DNA from: Seriola aureovittata
Taxonomy: Eukaryota > Chordata > Actinopteri > Carangiformes > Carangidae
NCBI RefSeq assembly: GCF_021018895.1
Contig: NC_079380.1
Location: 2,952,236-3,016,235, forward strand
Direction: 5' to 3'
DNA: 64,000 nucleotides
Numbering within the stretch: position 1 is the first letter of the stretch; every line of letters starts with the position of its first letter. The notes under the pieces are model-generated. The model saw only the letters and a program-made list of their open reading frames with translations, searched no databases and had not been told where the DNA came from. Shown piece after piece: positions 10,091-22,639 of the stretch. The position numbers and the translations under genes were made by a program.

Positions 10091-12489
10091 GCACTGCAGT
10101 CCAGTAATCTTTTATTTTATTTAGAAAAATGTTTTAAACAAATTTAATTACCAGCTCTTGGCGAATGGTCAAAGACACATGTTGGTAAATGGAAACTCAA
10201 ACACTGTGCTGAATGGAAGGCGACACTGTAAAACTGTAAAATAAGTTAAATGTGCACAGTCATGCAGAAAAGTTTCCTCTCACTTTACATTCTGGTATTC
10301 AGACCAAAGACATTTCTCTCTGATCTGTATTTTTCCTGACTTTGTGTTGTAATGTAAGACAAACCACTAAGAGGACAGACTGAGGGGTCACATGTTCAGG
10401 GCCCCTAACAGCCATGTCCCCTGCCTGCAGAGCATTAAACACAGACAGGCATGTCAACTAAATGTCTAAAACATAACTATACAAGGCAAATATCAAAAGT
10501 GCACAATATAAATAATCTTCTTAGAGCGTCATTTGTTTCTTCAGGGCGCTGATGCTAACAGACTCTTTCATAGTAAACATGATTAATAATCAAAACCACA
10601 TACATAAAAACAACAGCTTGTCACCATCTTAAACTGTTTTAGAGTAGGAGCCCCTCTTACAAACATGTATTACTGCAGAGGCAATAGATTTAACACTTAC
10701 AGATGTTTAGAGGCAGCTGACATTCAATACAACAGCTCTCATTCAGTCAAACACCTTCAATGAGAGCAGTCAGTCTGTAGTACAAAACTGTTTCCTGTAT
10801 CACTGCTGACATGAGCATAAAAAGTGTTTTCAACATTTTCCTTCTTTCATAAGAACAACACAGGAGTGGCTTTTATTTATCTTTCTTCAAAAAACATCCG
10901 TCATCAGGTTCCACAAAGCGGGAACCATCTATACATTACACTGAACGACAGTCTGCAAACGCTGAAGCGGTCCAATGTGTTAAAGTTTAGGGAGGGTTTC
11001 AATCGGATCATAGGAATGTCATTGAAACCAGAACTTCAGGGTTCAGTTGTAGTTCTGGAAATAAGAAAACTATGAAAAAATCATACTAACATTTATGATA
11101 AAAAGCCCTACAACAGCAGTAATGTCACGTGGTTCAGTCCATCTACATAAGGATGGCGATTTTAATGACATAACAGTAATATTTCTGTTTCACTCAGCTT
11201 TAAAGAACACCATTTCCCATAATGCTTAGGCCATCACAGGTTAAACATCACCAGCCTGACACGACACCATCCGTGGTGAATCGAGTCTCAGTTAGTTTAG
11301 ACAATGTGTAATGAAAAACTACATTAGAAGAGAGCACTGGTGGATACTATGGAAGCTGTAGTGTTTTTATATGCTTAACAATTAATTGTGAATGAATCCT
11401 GACTGGTGAGTTCTGTAGTAGATACCAGTTTATCTTGGAATATGAACCCCAGTAAAGTCTCTAGAACAGGATTCATTTGGCTACAGAAGCTAGTGGAGCA
11501 CAGGGCCAGACGTGATGACGTGATCGGCTCTCTACTCGGACTTTCAGAGATATTTTCTCTGTAAATAAAAACTGTGACCTGTTGGTGGAGCTAGATGAAA
11601 AGTCAGGGGATAAACAGTCAGCAGGATTCATCTGCCGGACCAGAATAATGGACTGATCTACCGAAGCTGCCAGTCCAACAGCCACGCCGCCGGTGTGGCT
11701 AAAAACAAGAGTAAATTATAAGGAATGCGGCTAAAAACAGCTAAATTACAAGGGGAGAATTACAAACTGCAGTTACCACAAGTGTTGGCACAACTACCAA
11801 CAAATTCTATTGGTTTGTTGTAACAAGGATTTATGTTATAAAGGAATTAAGGGCAAATTCAAAGTGATTCAATAGCTAGAGTTAAAGCTTCTCCCAGTTG
11901 TTAGCACTGGGCAGATCCCACTGACCAGCAGTGAGGGAGTGGAAGAGGCAGCTGTCTGAGTGAAGCCTTTTCTCCTGGATGAATACACACTTACTAAACT
12001 AAAAGGGTTCGTTTTTCCCTTCTTCTCCCACAAGTCCTGAATCGACTCTGTGAAGCTCAAAGCGCCTGAGACTCAGACATCTGTTCTGAACTTGCTCTTC
12101 ATATAAAACCTCAACCTTAAGCTCGTGTAAGCATTTAAGTCACAAACTAATGGAAACACTAAATGAAAGAGAAATTCATTTGAGGTCAGTTAATGCAGGT
12201 GTAGTTTTACCAATAAAATGTGTAATCTCCATCTGATCCTTTTCAAATGAAGACACTGCAGGTAAGTAGTAACACACACAAGCTTAAATCTTACAGTATG
12301 TGTGTTATACATTTCTGTAGCTGTAACGGACCTGTTGGATACTTTGCTGTCCTTGTATTCTGTATTTCCACTATGGACATATTTACTTGCATGTCGCTCT
12401 GTTCCTTTTGTATAATATAAAGTCTGTTGGTATTACAGCACTTTGGTTTTCCATTGTTGTGCATATGAAGTGTGGAAGTATTGTGGCCA

Positions 12490-12730
12490 CTGGGAGGAAC
12501 AAATCTGAGATTTCAAGAGGGAAGTCCAAATGGTTTGAGAAGAGTCAGAATTTTTGTGAAATCAAGAAGAGTCATAATTTTAAAAGAAAAAGTCATAATA
12601 TCTCAAGACTAAAGCTAGAGAGGAATAATATTTAAAATACAGCTGTAACTTAAAAAAAAAGTTGTAATTTTAGAGTCAGAATATTTCAATAAAGTTGTAA
12701 CGTTTGAAGAATGAAGTTGTAAAAGAACAG
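12490..12730. repeat. Degenerate AAGTCATAAT-type tandem array
   Basis: Repeated phrases AGTCAGAATTTTTGTGA, AGTCATAATTTTAAAAG, AGTCATAATATCTCAAG and GTTGTAATTTTAGAGTCAG suggest a diverged array with a unit of roughly 25-30 bases. Confidence 0.5.
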
Positions 12731-12927
12731 GATCTTGATCCATTGCTATAAACAATCCAGTCACTTTTAACCATCACTCTGATGTTTATGGCCTTAACTT
12801 GTGTAGTTTTGTTTTACCAATAAGTGTGTTATTCTTATAGATTTTGAAATAAAACCAGTTGCGTAACATACGTTTATAACCAAACATGTTCTAAAGCGGA
12901 GTTTGTTTTCCTGCCGGAGCTGAGCCG

Positions 12928-12965
12928 AGGAGACCAGAGACCAGAGACCAGAGACCAGAGACCAG
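12928..12965. repeat. GAGACCA 7-base minisatellite
   Basis: Five consecutive AGACCAG units. Confidence 0.9.
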
Positions 12966-13117
12966 GACTCCATGACTGTCTGAGCCAGAGTGCTGCAGTA
13001 ATGAGCTGCTGGCGCGTTACTAGTCGACTTATGGCTTTATTCTTGTAACATTTAAATGACTATTTTTGAAATGTCGCACTTTTCTCTCTCATGTTAGAAA
13101 TCCAAGGTGAAGACGTT

Positions 13118-13123
13118 TTTATT
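13118..13123 (-). terminator. Candidate praf2 polyadenylation signal
   Basis: TTTATT on the plus strand is AATAAA on the minus strand, about 610 bases after the praf2 stop. I saw no closer canonical signal. Inferred only. Confidence 0.35.
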
Positions 13124-13733
13124 ATCAGAAAGAAAATATATCTGCTTAATATAATTGTGAATGTTTTTAAGACTTTTTCTTGTAACTTTTTTTTTATGAA
13201 TGACTTGATCATTTTACCTCTTCTCTAAACATTATCCAGATGAAACACTGGTCAGCAAATACAGCGTGTGACGAGCAGCCACAAGAAAACATTCCTTCAT
13301 TTTAAAGTGTCACCAGTCAAAAACGCTGGAAACTACTAATCTGTCATATGAAAATGCTCAACAGAAAGCAGAGCACACTCCAGACTAGCCTACAATACTA
13401 CACATGAAGTGCAAACACACAAAAAGGTGTCATGTCAAAAATTAAAGAGCAAGAGAAACCAAACAATGTTTGATTAAAGTGCAACGTTTGGCAAGATACA
13501 AGCAGGGATGATTTAAACTATTCATGATGATTTCTGTTCTGTAATTTGGACGACAGTCTCTTCCTTCACTGACATGTCATGACTTGTTTTTAACAAACCA
13601 AACCACCCTTTGTTCTCTATGTTTCTCCTCTCCTCTTCCTATTTCCCATCCACTGCTTCACCTTCATTTTCTGTGATTGGACCCAACCTCTCCTCCACCC
13701 CTGCACAACCTCTCCTCCTCCTCCTCTTCCTCT

Positions 13734-16453
13734 CTAGGATCCAGCTTCCTGTTCCTGTCCCAAGGCCTCTAACAGGAGTCCCATGGGTGTCCTCTTCAAA
13801 CCGATGCTCTCCAGCTTGTTCTCCAGCTTGTTCTTCAGGCTGCGTAGTCTCACCGACGCATGGACCAGAACCACTGTGAAGGTGAGACACAGACAGAGGG
13901 ATGAAGGGAGGAAATGCTCTCTAGTTAGCTAGTTAAGGTTAACTGAGCTGGCCCTTCTGAGTTGTGATAACATAGTTAACTCAAATTACCAAACATTCTC
14001 AAATACTGTCTGTGGCCTCTTTTATTTAGCAGCTGCAGAGTGAACTAGGTCTGTATTGGCAACATGTCTGTTTTGCACACAGGCCTTTAATGCAAAGTCT
14101 GATCAGAAATTTCCTCCAATATTAATTTGCTGTTGCTACAAACACAACAATTCCTCCATGTTTACTCTGTTGACTTGTGTTGAATTGATAAATTAAATTT
14201 AATAGATGTTTCATAATAAAAGTCTTTCAACTCAATAGGCATAATCCCTCCCATACCTGGTAGGCTTTTAATGTGAAATTTCTCTGGGCTGTTGTTGCTT
14301 CATTGATATTAACTTAAAAGTGATGGATGGAAATAATTTGTGAATGAAAACTGTACTGTTGTGGTTGTGTGAATTAGCATCTGTGGAAATGTACATAATG
14401 ATGAATTTAACATGTAAGTCCATTATACTACAAGTGATTCAATGATTCATTATTAGGGGTCCAAGCCACAACCATTGTTGCGATTTGTATTATTCTTATT
14501 CCGCCTCTGTATGTAAAAGCAGTTGTGCAGATTCAAATGTAAAAGGTGCAAAGGTGAACTTTAAAGGGAAGATAGTAGAGCGTGCAAGTGTTTTCCAGAA
14601 AAACAATGACCTATGTCAACCTTAAGGGAGTGCTATAGTAAGCAAGGTGAAAGCATTTTGGTTCATAGCCCACTGTAGGGGCTTCACACGCCTCCACTTC
14701 CAGCCTGAACTCCACCCACTCAGCATGTACACTATGCCACTGGTAACCTCGTGATTCAAGATGTAATCTTATCAATAAAAGCTGTTGTCACACTCTGTCT
14801 GTTGTGCACAGTGGTAAAAGAGAAAGGCCTTTTCTGCAGAACAAAGAACAAAGAAAAAAGGACCAACCTTTCTTACATCACCGCTGGCCCCACTTTTATT
14901 GCAAGATAACCCAGTTTTGTTCATCTGCTAATTAGGTATTGTAATTGACTATTTTTTACTGCAAGCCATTTCAAGAAAGAAATAGAAGGTGGTCAATTCC
15001 ATCACTTCACGCACACGTTAGACCCAGACAGAGACGAAGGCCTGACCCAGCTGACGAGCAGGGAAACGCTGGAACACACCTCCACCTGCTGCTGCTGGAT
15101 CTGAGCAGTCAAATCAAACACACATCTGGTCGCTTGCAAGCACGATCATCAAGTCATGCTGACACCCAGGCAAAGTCAGTTACAATACTGTGTGTTAATA
15201 GCTGCTAAATGATTACATTATCTACGCTGGATGCTAAGTAGGTTTTTATCATGAACTTATTTTGTACAAGGACGGGAAAGACAACAAACCTTTTCCACCA
15301 TTTGAAAAACATTTCATATTCACATTCAGATTGTAACGTGTGTCATGACACATTAACCTTCAGCTGCACTGACAAACCAGCTGGAAAAGTTTCCTAAACT
15401 TTGACACTTTATAACTCAGGATGAAAAGTGATTCACACACACAACAAAACTGTCATTGTTATTGAGGTCCATGGCTGGCACTGACAGAGGTCGCCTGAGC
15501 CACCAGTTAAAGTCCTATTGGTCAGTGCTCTCAGCTTTTCAGCTGCCATTTGGGTCAGTTTATTTCACAAGATCAATACAGCACTTTTCACTTTTCATTC
15601 ACCTCCATGGTGTTGGAGGGTAAGAAGAAATTTTTTGAGATAAGCAAATAAAACTAAAACTATCTGCAGGACTAAAAACCACTAGAGGGAAGTGAAAATA
15701 CAGGTCAACTGGTCAACTGACTACAGAGTGTAAAAATATACAATATATTGTTTAAAAGCAACAAATACAGAGTGTACCAACAAAAATATCAGCAGACATC
15801 AGAATCCCAGTAAATAATTCTGATCAGGTCATCCATGCTCGACAGGGAGTAGGAAGAAGTTGTTATTGCTTTAACAATAAGCTTTGTGATTAATATGAGA
15901 ACTCAGCTATCCTCCACCAGTCTCCATCATACTTCAATCCACACATTCAGACACAAGGAGACAATCAAAACATCACAAGTCACACGTCCAGTGTTTATCT
16001 GTTCAATACAGCCTTTTAAATTTGATTCGTGCTCCACATGTTTTCATTTCTTCACTCCAGGTGTTCCATAATTTAACTCATTTGATTGCAACACAATGGC
16101 ATTTTGCATTCGTTCTTACTAATTGTTTTTTGAACATATATATATATATATATATTCTCTCATTGGAAACAACCTTTGGACACTGTTGAAGATACTTGCT
16201 GATTTTTTGCTCTGAACATGATTCGAGCAGTTCCTCAGTCAACCACATCTTTACATTTTTGTGCTTTTAAATGATTAAAACATGGGTTTGTCAGCTCTCC
16301 TTACGATGTTTTGTTAACTGCTCTTACAGGTCATGTTTGGAAACGACAATATGAAGCTCAGTCTTATTCTGCTAACTGGGCTGGTTCCCAAAACCAGTGT
16401 CCCCAGGCAAGAGTGTGAGCTAATTTCATGCTCCGATGGAACATGCTGATATT

Positions 16454-16492
<39 letters not shown>

Positions 16493-18727
16493 GTGTGTGT
16501 GTGTCTTACTCAGTACAGGGAAGGCTATTCCAAACAGGAACACACAAACGCCTCCCAGCACCGATATGAAGAGGTAACTCGCCAGAAGAATGACCAACAC
16601 ACAGATAGATGGGTGGTTTCTACGGAAACGGCGAACGGGGGCTTGGTTCTCGGCCGTCCAGACGAAGCCCAGGAACAACAAGGTGACCACCACTGCCCCA
16701 ACAAACAGCTGGAACGGCTGGAAATACCTGAGAGCAGAGAGAGAGATTCACCAACACACAGGAAGTGAAGTGATGGTCGCCCCCATACCCACACTAACAA
16801 CATGAGCAGGTTGACAAGTGGATACCAGTAAAAGGTATTTCCTGATTAGTGCCTTAGTGATTAATTATTAAGAATGCCAGCATTTATCAGAGCTCACTGA
16901 TGATCACTCATGTTTAAAAAAGACGTTCTGTCACTCCTGCAAATACAAATACTGTAGTTGGTGCAACTGAGCTCAGATGATTTGTTGGAACAGTTTTACA
17001 GTTACAACCAGACGACAGTAAAAAATTAGATGGAGTTATGTAGAAGCACAAAGGTCTACTGTACATAAAAGAGACATAACAGTATATTATTTTGATGGTT
17101 TCTATCTGATAAAAAAGACTGCATATGTGGGAACTAAACCCAAAGGCTTTAATTATTCTATGTTTTTCTTATTGTTGAAATACTGCAACAAACACTGAAT
17201 GTATACTACTGACAAGTATTGTGTGTGTATATCAAAGCCTGACATCTTATTCCTCTGTACCATAGAGCTCATTGTTGGCCAAAAGCTATTAAAAGACATC
17301 AATGGGCCACACTGTTGCACGTGTTCCATCATTACCATGAACACAAACGCACTGTAGCTTTATATTGACTCAGTCTCACACACACTGTCCTGCTGCCTGT
17401 CACCACATCATCAAGTATGGATTAATCCACTGCTTCTGTCTGAATAATGTTTAATAAAAACTACAGTTACTGAGCCATTAACAGTGAAACTATACATTTG
17501 AGAGTTTTTTTATAAGATGTATGTTCCGCAGGAACCAATGTGTCACATAACAGAGAAGTCATAAAGTACTGAGAGCCAGACTAACACATTGCTGGTTTTG
17601 GTCACATTTAAAATCATTCCCATTCTGTATATGACTATTAAGAATCATCATGTAGTTACATAACTGTCAGGTGTTAATGTCACACCACTTTAAGTTTTGC
17701 ATCTATAAAATGTGACACATTGCACCGTTGGATTGTTGGTAGAAAGTATATGTTGTGGACAATACTGTTTTCATGGCATTGCAGAAATCTTTGAGAGCAC
17801 AAAGTACATAAACGTCAGAATTCAGACACTGAAATAAAATGGCAGTAAAGATAGTACACAATGTAGTAAATAAGGAGTGATTTCAGACACAGGTCTGGTC
17901 TTTCTATGTAATACATAATAAAGCTAACCTTATCTTCAAGGGGCGCTGCTCATTTCCTGTGTACATGCATCATAAGTTCACTGTCCACAATAATCAACGT
18001 TATTTATAGAGCACTTTTCATACAAGAGAATGTAGCAAAGTGCTTTACAATAAAAAAAAATTAAAAGTACAATTAAATAAGGGTGAATAGTGGAATAGTT
18101 CACTTTCACTGAAAAAAAAATATGAAAATGATGATGGTGTGATTTTTGTTGGGTCTGTGCCAAACAAGCATGTTCCCTTACATCTGGAGAGTCTGATTTA
18201 GATGTTGGATGATGGAAGTTACGGCTACACAACCTCATGTTTGAGTTGAAGCATACAGCAGAAATAGGAATAATTAAACGGGTGACAATCTCTTTAACTG
18301 ACTGACAGTCTGTCCCTTTCCTCACATGTCAACGGCTGATGGGGATCAGCAGGAGGGGCAAATGAAAACAGATGATCTTCTTCTTCTCCTCTCTCATCTG
18401 TGTGTGCAGGCTGCAGGAGTTTGATGCAGACATCATGTAAAGTGTCGCAGTAAAATTCACATACGGTAACTCCACAGTGTTTCCTGCAGATACTTCCAGT
18501 ATGTTCGTTATGGATGAGGGGGTGTCACGTCAGCAGAATGAAACTTACCCCACTATGAAGAGGAAGCCTAGCGCAGACAGGAAATAGTTGCTCTGGTAGT
18601 ACAGCAGGTTATTGATGATGCGGTTGTTCCAGCGGTCCAGGTCGCGGACATCGGGCACGGCGAACCGGGCCGAGCTCAGGAGAAAATCATCCAGGCTCCG
18701 GAGGGGTGGCGGCCTTACGTCTGCCAT
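13734..18727 (-). CDS. praf2: praf2, PRA1 domain family member 2 (3 exons)
   Basis: Exons: 18549-18727 (59 codons + 2 bases), 16510-16727, 13734-13873 (stop TAG at 13736-13734). All junctions are GT-AG and restore frame exactly, giving 178 codons, the length of human PRAF2. PRA1-domain proteins are small ER/Golgi membrane proteins; PRAF2 is reported to retain cargo such as the GABA-B1 receptor in the ER. Sequence: N-terminal cytosolic part (MADVRPPPLRSLDDFLL), then WNNRIINNLLYYQSNYF leading into paired hydrophobic segments at about 46-90 and 104-140 (with VRRFRRNHPS between), and a charged C-terminus (LKNKLENKLESIGLKR, ending EAGS). The C-terminus and the MADVRPPPLRSLDDF start favour PRAF2 over its paralogue ARL6IP5. 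Intron 2 begins with a (CA)n tract a few bases after the donor. Confidence 0.95.
13874..16509 (-). other. praf2 intron 2
   Basis: 2.6 kb. Contains the (CA)n tract (minus strand) at 16455-16504, an (AT)n run at about 16136-16155, and near 14457-14520 a GGGGTCCAAGC start reminiscent of a fish DNA-element end. No exon recognised; the plus-strand frame at 14945-15208 has no recognised homology. Confidence 0.6.
16455..16504. repeat. (GT)n/(CA)n tract at the praf2 exon-2 donor
   Basis: On the praf2 transcript this is a CA repeat starting about 5 bases inside intron 2 (donor GT at 16509-16508). Confidence 0.95.
17990..18075 (+). repeat. Short dispersed-repeat fragment in praf2 intron 1
   Basis: TTATTTATAGAGCACTTTTCATAC ... 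AAAGTGCTTTACAATAAA resembles a repeat tail very common in fish genomes (TTTATATAGCGC...AAAGTGCTTTACA). Rest of intron 1 (16728-18548) shows nothing recognised. Confidence 0.45.
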
Positions 18728-18745
18728 TTTTCCTGAACGATCGTG

Positions 18746-18772
18746 AACTTGGCTTCCCAGAATGCAACGCGG
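18746..18772 (+). promoter_or_regulatory. ZNF143/THAP11-type promoter motif at praf2
   Basis: TTCCCAGAATGCAACGCG at about 18754-18771 matches the core of the ZNF143 (Staf) / THAP11 module typical of housekeeping promoters. It lies 20-45 bases upstream of the praf2 start codon (18727) in a GC-richer stretch, so it is in the 5'UTR or core promoter. Confidence 0.55.
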
Positions 18773-19149
18773 GGAAAAGGGGGGAGGACGCAAAACGGTG
18801 GGCAAGTCGTGCGAGCGATGTCTGCCGATGCGCGTGCCCGAGTGATCCAGCATGGTCCCGCAGTAACGAGGGGAATAATACCAGTGTCTCATTATCACTC
18901 ATTTATAGCGGGTTTAGGTCGCATCAATTTAAATCAATATAGATATTTTATATTCTGACTTAGATTTAACTCACAATATGAAGAAGTTTATCTTACCCTG
19001 ACTCAAATGTTATTTTATACAGTCACATTTTAGTCTTAAGCTCTAGTTGCAATATTAATAAATAATATTATATATAATATAAATAAATACTAAATTTTTG
19101 TATTTTTGAATCAAACATTTTTAGAATTTTGTTATAACATAATGTAGCG

Positions 19150-19773
19150 TCAGTCTGGGGTTAAATCTCTCGGCAAGCCCATAGTCTCATGGGACCCCAG
19201 TTTTTCACACATAGCTGCGGACACACAGGACTCAAAGTTCCTGCCCTGGTCAGTGTGGGTGACTTTGGGTACCCCACATCTACTAAACATCCCCTCCAAT
19301 GCATTCACTATGGTCTCTGCTTCCTGGTCTGGCAGACTGTATGCCTCGGTCCACTTAGTGAAATAGTCAATGGCGATGAGGATGTAGCGGTTTCCCCTCT
19401 CCATGCAGGGAAACAGCCCGAGAACGTCAATCCCCATTCTCTCCAGGGGGCACCCTGCTGGGAACTGTTGGAGCTGGGCATGAGATCTGTCTCTGGGACC
19501 CTTGTGTGCTGTGCCACTGTTACAGCAGCAGCAATAGTTTTCCACATCACACCTATGTTGGCCACAGTAGAACCCCTGTCGGAGACGGCGCAGTGTCTTG
19601 GAAACCCCAAAATGACGAGCCCCTGGAGCTCCATGTACTGCCTGGAGCACCGTTTTACGCAAGGTCCTGGGCACCACTACCTGCCACCATGCCTCCCCGA
19701 CCAGAGTCCCTTTGTGGCTCGAGAAAACATGGCAATCCCCTCCCGTGGAGTAGGTTGCTGTGTCACCACCCAC
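19150..19773 (-). pseudogene. gypsy integrase fragment
   Basis: Shows the H2C2-type zinc region (GARHFGVSKTLRRLRQGFY, then CCCCN...C), the catalytic-core start MGIDVLG, IDYFTKWTEAYSLPDQ, and the second Asp region HTDQGRNFES. After CEKLG the sequence jumps to a shifted-frame version of the segment that normally contains the third acidic residue, so some intervening codons are deleted. Non-functional. Confidence 0.85.
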
Positions 19774-19964
19774 GTGAGCACTCGTCTGATGTCAACGTCC
19801 TCGTCCTGTTTGTGCCCCCACTCTGCAGCATCCACCACTGCCAGTCCATGGCTGGTTGGAAGCCCATCTGGGCCCACAACTGCACATTTCACATCTAGTT
19901 GCACCCGCTCTCACTCCTGTGCCTCTTTCCTCTCACAGTTGTGTAAGCCACCATCGTTGCAGGG

Positions 19965-20190
19965 GCAACCGGAGAGTGTGTCAGCATTTCCATGGTGAGC
20001 GGTGTGGACCACAGTCATATGCCTGTCGCTCTCTGATCCAGCTTGCCAGCTGACCTTCTGGCACTCTGAACGACATGACCCACTGTAAGGCAGCGTGGTT
20101 GGTCCTAACTATGAAGTGGAGGCCCCCCAGGTAACATTTGAAATGGTGGATGGCAGATGGGTTGCAGGAGAACCCCCTCACAAACTTTCT
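19965..20190 (-). pseudogene. gypsy RNase H domain fragment
   Basis: Residues such as FIVRTNHAALQWVMSF and a following GQLASWIRERQAYD correspond to the C-terminal part of gypsy RNase H (family form RTDHAALQWL). The expected Asp of RTDH is Asn here. It is in a different frame from the RT piece. Confidence 0.75.
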
Positions 20191-20293
20191 GTACTAGGAG
20201 GCAAGGCCCAGAAAACTTTTCAGGTCCTGCACAGAGCTGGGGGTTGGCCATTCCCTCACTGTTTGCACCTTCTCACCCATGATGCTGACATCA

Positions 20294-20824
20294 TCATCGG
20301 TGGCCTAGGAATGTTACTTCATGCCTCAAAAAGCAGCACTTCTGAGGGTGTAGTTTTAGTCCTGCTGCCGCCACCCTGAGGGCCCTGAGAGCTGACTCTA
20401 AGGACTCACCATGAACGAGGATATCATCCAGGTAAACAACACACTCTTGCCGGAGAATGTCTGCCAGCACCTTGTCCATCAGTCTCTCAAATGTGGCAGG
20501 GGTGTTGCAGGGACCAAACAGGAGGACCTTAAACTGCCACAGGCCCCTTCTCGTGATAAAGGCACTCTTGGGTCTGGCCTCTGGAGCGAGGGGGATCTGC
20601 CAGTATCCACTGCGCAGGTCCAGAGAGGAGAACCAAGACGACCCCACAACTGTGTCCAGGGCCTCATCAATGTGTGGGAGGGGATAAGGATCCTTTTTGG
20701 TCACTTTGTTGAGGGGTCTGAAATCCACACAGAACCTCCAATCATCCTTCACCTTTTTGGGAACAATGACAACTGGTGAGGCCGAGGATCTGTTGCAGGG
20801 TTCTACGAGTCCAACCTGTTGCAT
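20294..20824 (-). pseudogene. gypsy reverse transcriptase domain (fragment)
   Basis: Open for 176 codons. Fingers/palm motifs visible: WRFCVDFRPLNKVT, SSLDLRSGYWQIPL, FGPCNTPATFERLMD, and the catalytic VVYLDDILVHG (YLDD). The family has AF or PF before the GLCNAP-type box; here it reads LLFGPCNTPATF. The frame ends shortly after LKLHPQKC, before the connection domain. Part of the broken pol at 19146-20960. Confidence 0.88.
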
Positions 20825-21366
20825 CTTTCACAGGGCTTTGTCTGCTGCCACCTGCCTGGCCAGGGAAAAGCATTGGGGTCTCATCCTAACAGGTTGCTCC
20901 CATTTCAATGTTGTGCTGGATGAGATCTGTCCACAGAGCTGCAGAACTTTTGTTGTTGGCACCATTCTGAGTAACTCAGAAAGAAAATCCCAGCCGGTTT
21001 CAGAAATGCTCAAACCAGCCCATCTGGCACCAACATCCATGTCACAGTCAAAGTTACTAAGACTGATGTTTGATGTGAACATTAACTGAAGCTCCTGACC
21101 TGCATCTGCTTGTTTTATGAATTGCACTCCTGCCGCATGATTGGCTGATTGGATAATTGCATGAATAAGCAGATGTTCATGTGCTCCTAAAAAAATGCTT
21201 GGTGAGTTTAGTTTCCTTTGGAGGGGTGTGTAAACAGTGATGCTAAAATCTGTTGGATGAAAGTAAGAGAAGGAACAGAAGAGGCAAACTCCAAGGAGCA
21301 AAGATTCAGGTACAAGCTATAAAAGTACAGAAAGCTGCTGATAAAAATACAAAATATAGATAAAAA

Positions 21367-21367
21367 C

Positions 21368-21401
<34 letters not shown>
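21367..21401. repeat. (AAT)n microsatellite
   Basis: About 11 AAT units. Confidence 0.95.
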
Positions 21402-22059
21402 GCAAATAAATAAAACAGCTCTGTGTTTCTCTTGCCTGAACATCCATGTTCTAATGAATGCACTGACTGGGTGACTTTGTTTCCTGCACAAACATGAGTT
21501 CATGGGTTCACATGAGTGTTATGTACTAGGAATCTTTGTCATTTGTGCCCTCAAATGAATATTTTTTGCATATGGCTGATGCCACCAAAAGGTGCGAATG
21601 CATGCACTGCAGGCTGCTGAAGTTCAAGCACTTGGGTAAACCTTAACAAAACCCAAGCTGAATACTATACATGCCCCAAGTCCTTGGAGTCTAAGCACAT
21701 CAACACCGATATGCCTCTCTTTTATTTATTATCTTATTTTATTTCATTTAAGATTAGCTGGCTCACTGTCAACTAATTCCATGAAAAGACAGCAACCGAC
21801 AATGTGTCAGTCGATCTCTCCCATGATCCTATTTTGACAGTCAGCCCCAAGCCAACTGGTTCCTTCTGAGGATGTGAGTCTTTCAATAGTCTCATTTAGA
21901 AAACAAATGTTCAGTAATTTCCTAAAAAGCTGGACACTGTAGTTTTCAGCAAACATGAAAAATGAGTGCATTTGTTGGGGACTATTTCCAGTGAACATTT
22001 ACAGCCAACAACCTGGCACGTTAGTTTGTGAAAAAGATTGTGGTTTGGGTTTGAGTGCA

Positions 22060-22320
22060 TCCTCTCTTAAGGTTATAGGACCTTTGTTGTCATGGTTACA
22101 ATGACAAAGTTGTGGAACAATTTCAGACAAGAAATCAACCGGTTTTTTGTCAACCCATCCATCCATCCATCCCAACCTCTTCCTGATGCAGACTTTGTGG
22201 TTCTCATCTGTATAGTTCGTCACCTGACTTCCTCCTTTGCTCCTCTCATAATCACAATGGCCGCTAGAGGGCGTGTAACAATAAAACGGAGCTTTGGGTC
22301 GTAATAAGCTGCTCATACAG
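22060..22320 (+). repeat. Dispersed repeat family C, copy 1
   Basis: Carries GGACCTTTGTTGTCATGGTTACAA and CACCTGACTTCCTCCTTTGCTC, both shared with copies at about 25385-25880, 44200-44500 and (minus) 60020-60420. Confidence 0.7.
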
Positions 22321-22639
22321 AGGACTATGGACGGTCTCTGTAGCCTACAGCAGGTTTGAACAGATAGATTGAATTCAATGTTCATTCCATGTTCATTGTA
22401 ATGAAAAGAAATTTCACTCAATGCAGTGATGGCTCACTGATCTGTCTGATAATGGGCTAATAAAAAAAATTACGGGATTAATATATGAATTGAATATATG
22501 AAAAATGCTGAATATCACTTTAACATCATAAACATATCCAACAGTAAATACAATCTAAATGTACAATTCAACACAAACATAGGCTCTGACGGAGCAGTGA
22601 CTTTTATTATGAAAGGCCAAAGAGCTCGAAGACTATCGG

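Larger units (their letters stand above)
9301..13110. other. Intergenic region between nfe2l1 5' end and praf2 3' end
   Basis: About 3.8 kb with no recognised exon. Contains the (GATA)n tract at 10004-10090, a degenerate AAGTCATAAT-type array at 12490-12730 and a GAGACCA minisatellite at 12928-12965. The frames at 9208-9468, 10824-11075 and 11473-11685 have no domain-like sequence. Confidence 0.4.
19146..20960 (-). mobile_element. Ty3/gypsy retrotransposon pol fragment, broken
   Basis: Minus-strand order is RT, RNase H, zinc-binding spacer, integrase, the Ty3/gypsy order. A stretch upstream of RT (20830-20960) still resembles the linker before gypsy RT but in several frames. The element stops abruptly near 19146 inside the integrase C-terminal part. 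No gag, protease or long terminal repeats were seen. Multiple frame changes and stops show it is inactive. Confidence 0.88.

Noticed and set aside
13610..13890. Frames on both strands across praf2 exon 3
   Set aside because: They are other-frame readings of the praf2 last exon, whose true frame is fixed by the splice junctions and by homology.
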